Source: CALUOB01 sp944322305
GTDB taxonomy: Bacteria; Actinomycetota; Coriobacteriia; Coriobacteriales; Coriobacteriaceae
Assembly: GCA_963931605.1 (NCBI GenBank)
Contig: OZ007031.1
Coordinates: forward strand, 1,674,001-1,738,000
Length of the DNA: 64,000 nt
Reading direction: 5' to 3'
Shown here: piece after piece, positions 63,923 to 64,000 of the stretch
Layout: every line of letters begins with the position of its first letter
How positions within the stretch are numbered: the stretch's first letter is position 1
The notes under the pieces: model-generated
Seen by the model: the letters and a program-made list of their open reading frames with translations, nothing else
Told to the model about the DNA's origin: nothing
The model's database searches: none
Translations under genes and position numbers: made by a program

Positions 63923-64000
63923 GTGGCGATACAGCTTAAGCGTCTGAGCGCATGGGACTTCCGCAGCTACGAGGCGTACGAGCTCGGGCCGGCGGCGGGC
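63923..64000 (+). CDS. recF: DNA replication/repair protein RecF (5' end only)
   Basis: 26 codons remain in the window, reading MAIQLKRLSAWDFRSYEAYE from a GTG with GGGAAG upstream. The opening LKRLSAWDFRSYE matches the RecF N-terminus (L-x-L-x-x-F-R-N/S-Y), and position after dnaN fits. The remainder lies beyond the window. Confidence 0.88.
   Translation, partial: MAIQLKRLSAWDFRSYEAYELGPAAG

Overview
The window looks like a chromosomal segment of a high-GC anaerobic actinobacterium of the class Coriobacteriia; a Collinsella-type genome is my best guess. The class is inferred from four things: a transmembrane LuxR-type regulator, an Ech-type hydrogenase in place of complex I, strong Ala/Glu codon richness, and a parAB-rsmG-jag-yidC-yidD-rnpA-rpmH // dnaA-dnaN-recF replication-origin region. 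The genus is inference only.

Left part (1-9.1 kb): the end of an alpha-glucoside/maltose-type PTS EIIC gene, broken by one extra base in a G7 run; its divergent RpiR-type regulator; an aldo/keto reductase; and a five-gene membrane-bound group 4 [NiFe] hydrogenase operon in which the antiporter-like and NuoH-like membrane subunits are one fused protein. 9.3-15 kb is a complete rRNA operon on the minus strand (16S-23S-5S-tRNA-Glu) with no tRNA in the 16S-23S spacer.

15-31.6 kb is metabolic and accessory: a flavodiiron protein, an EF-G-like GTPase with a changed G3 motif, a membrane LuxR regulator, a NifU-like scaffold, a MITE-like inverted repeat, purB, tRNA-Gly with an integrase/IS3 remnant, a nitroreductase and an EamA transporter that both have terminator-like hairpins in their leaders, a GH1 phospho-glycosidase, an NO-linked small protein, a decayed CydC/CydD-like ABC transporter, a NifX-like protein and a flavin reductase.

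31.8-44.1 kb is a cell-surface region: a lysozyme-like protein with an acidic linker and an LPETS anchor, a thioester-domain/Cna_B adhesin translationally coupled to a class B sortase, and a very large M28-peptidase-like membrane protein whose domain is split by about 1,100 disordered residues. Then follow a PafBC-like WYL pair, an exonuclease-DinG helicase, ddl and rlmN.

51.9-64 kb is the origin region. parB-parA is followed by a 1.3 kb gene-free AT-rich stretch with parS sites, then rsmG, jag, yidC, yidD, rnpA and rpmH (all minus). An unusual HATPase plus winged-helix gene sits between rpmH and dnaA, followed by dnaA, a 0.9 kb repeat-rich gap, dnaN and the start of recF (all plus). DnaA-box-like 9-mers lie upstream of the HATPase gene, inside it, and between dnaA and dnaN. 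Long intergenic hairpins recur through the window and appear to form several families.
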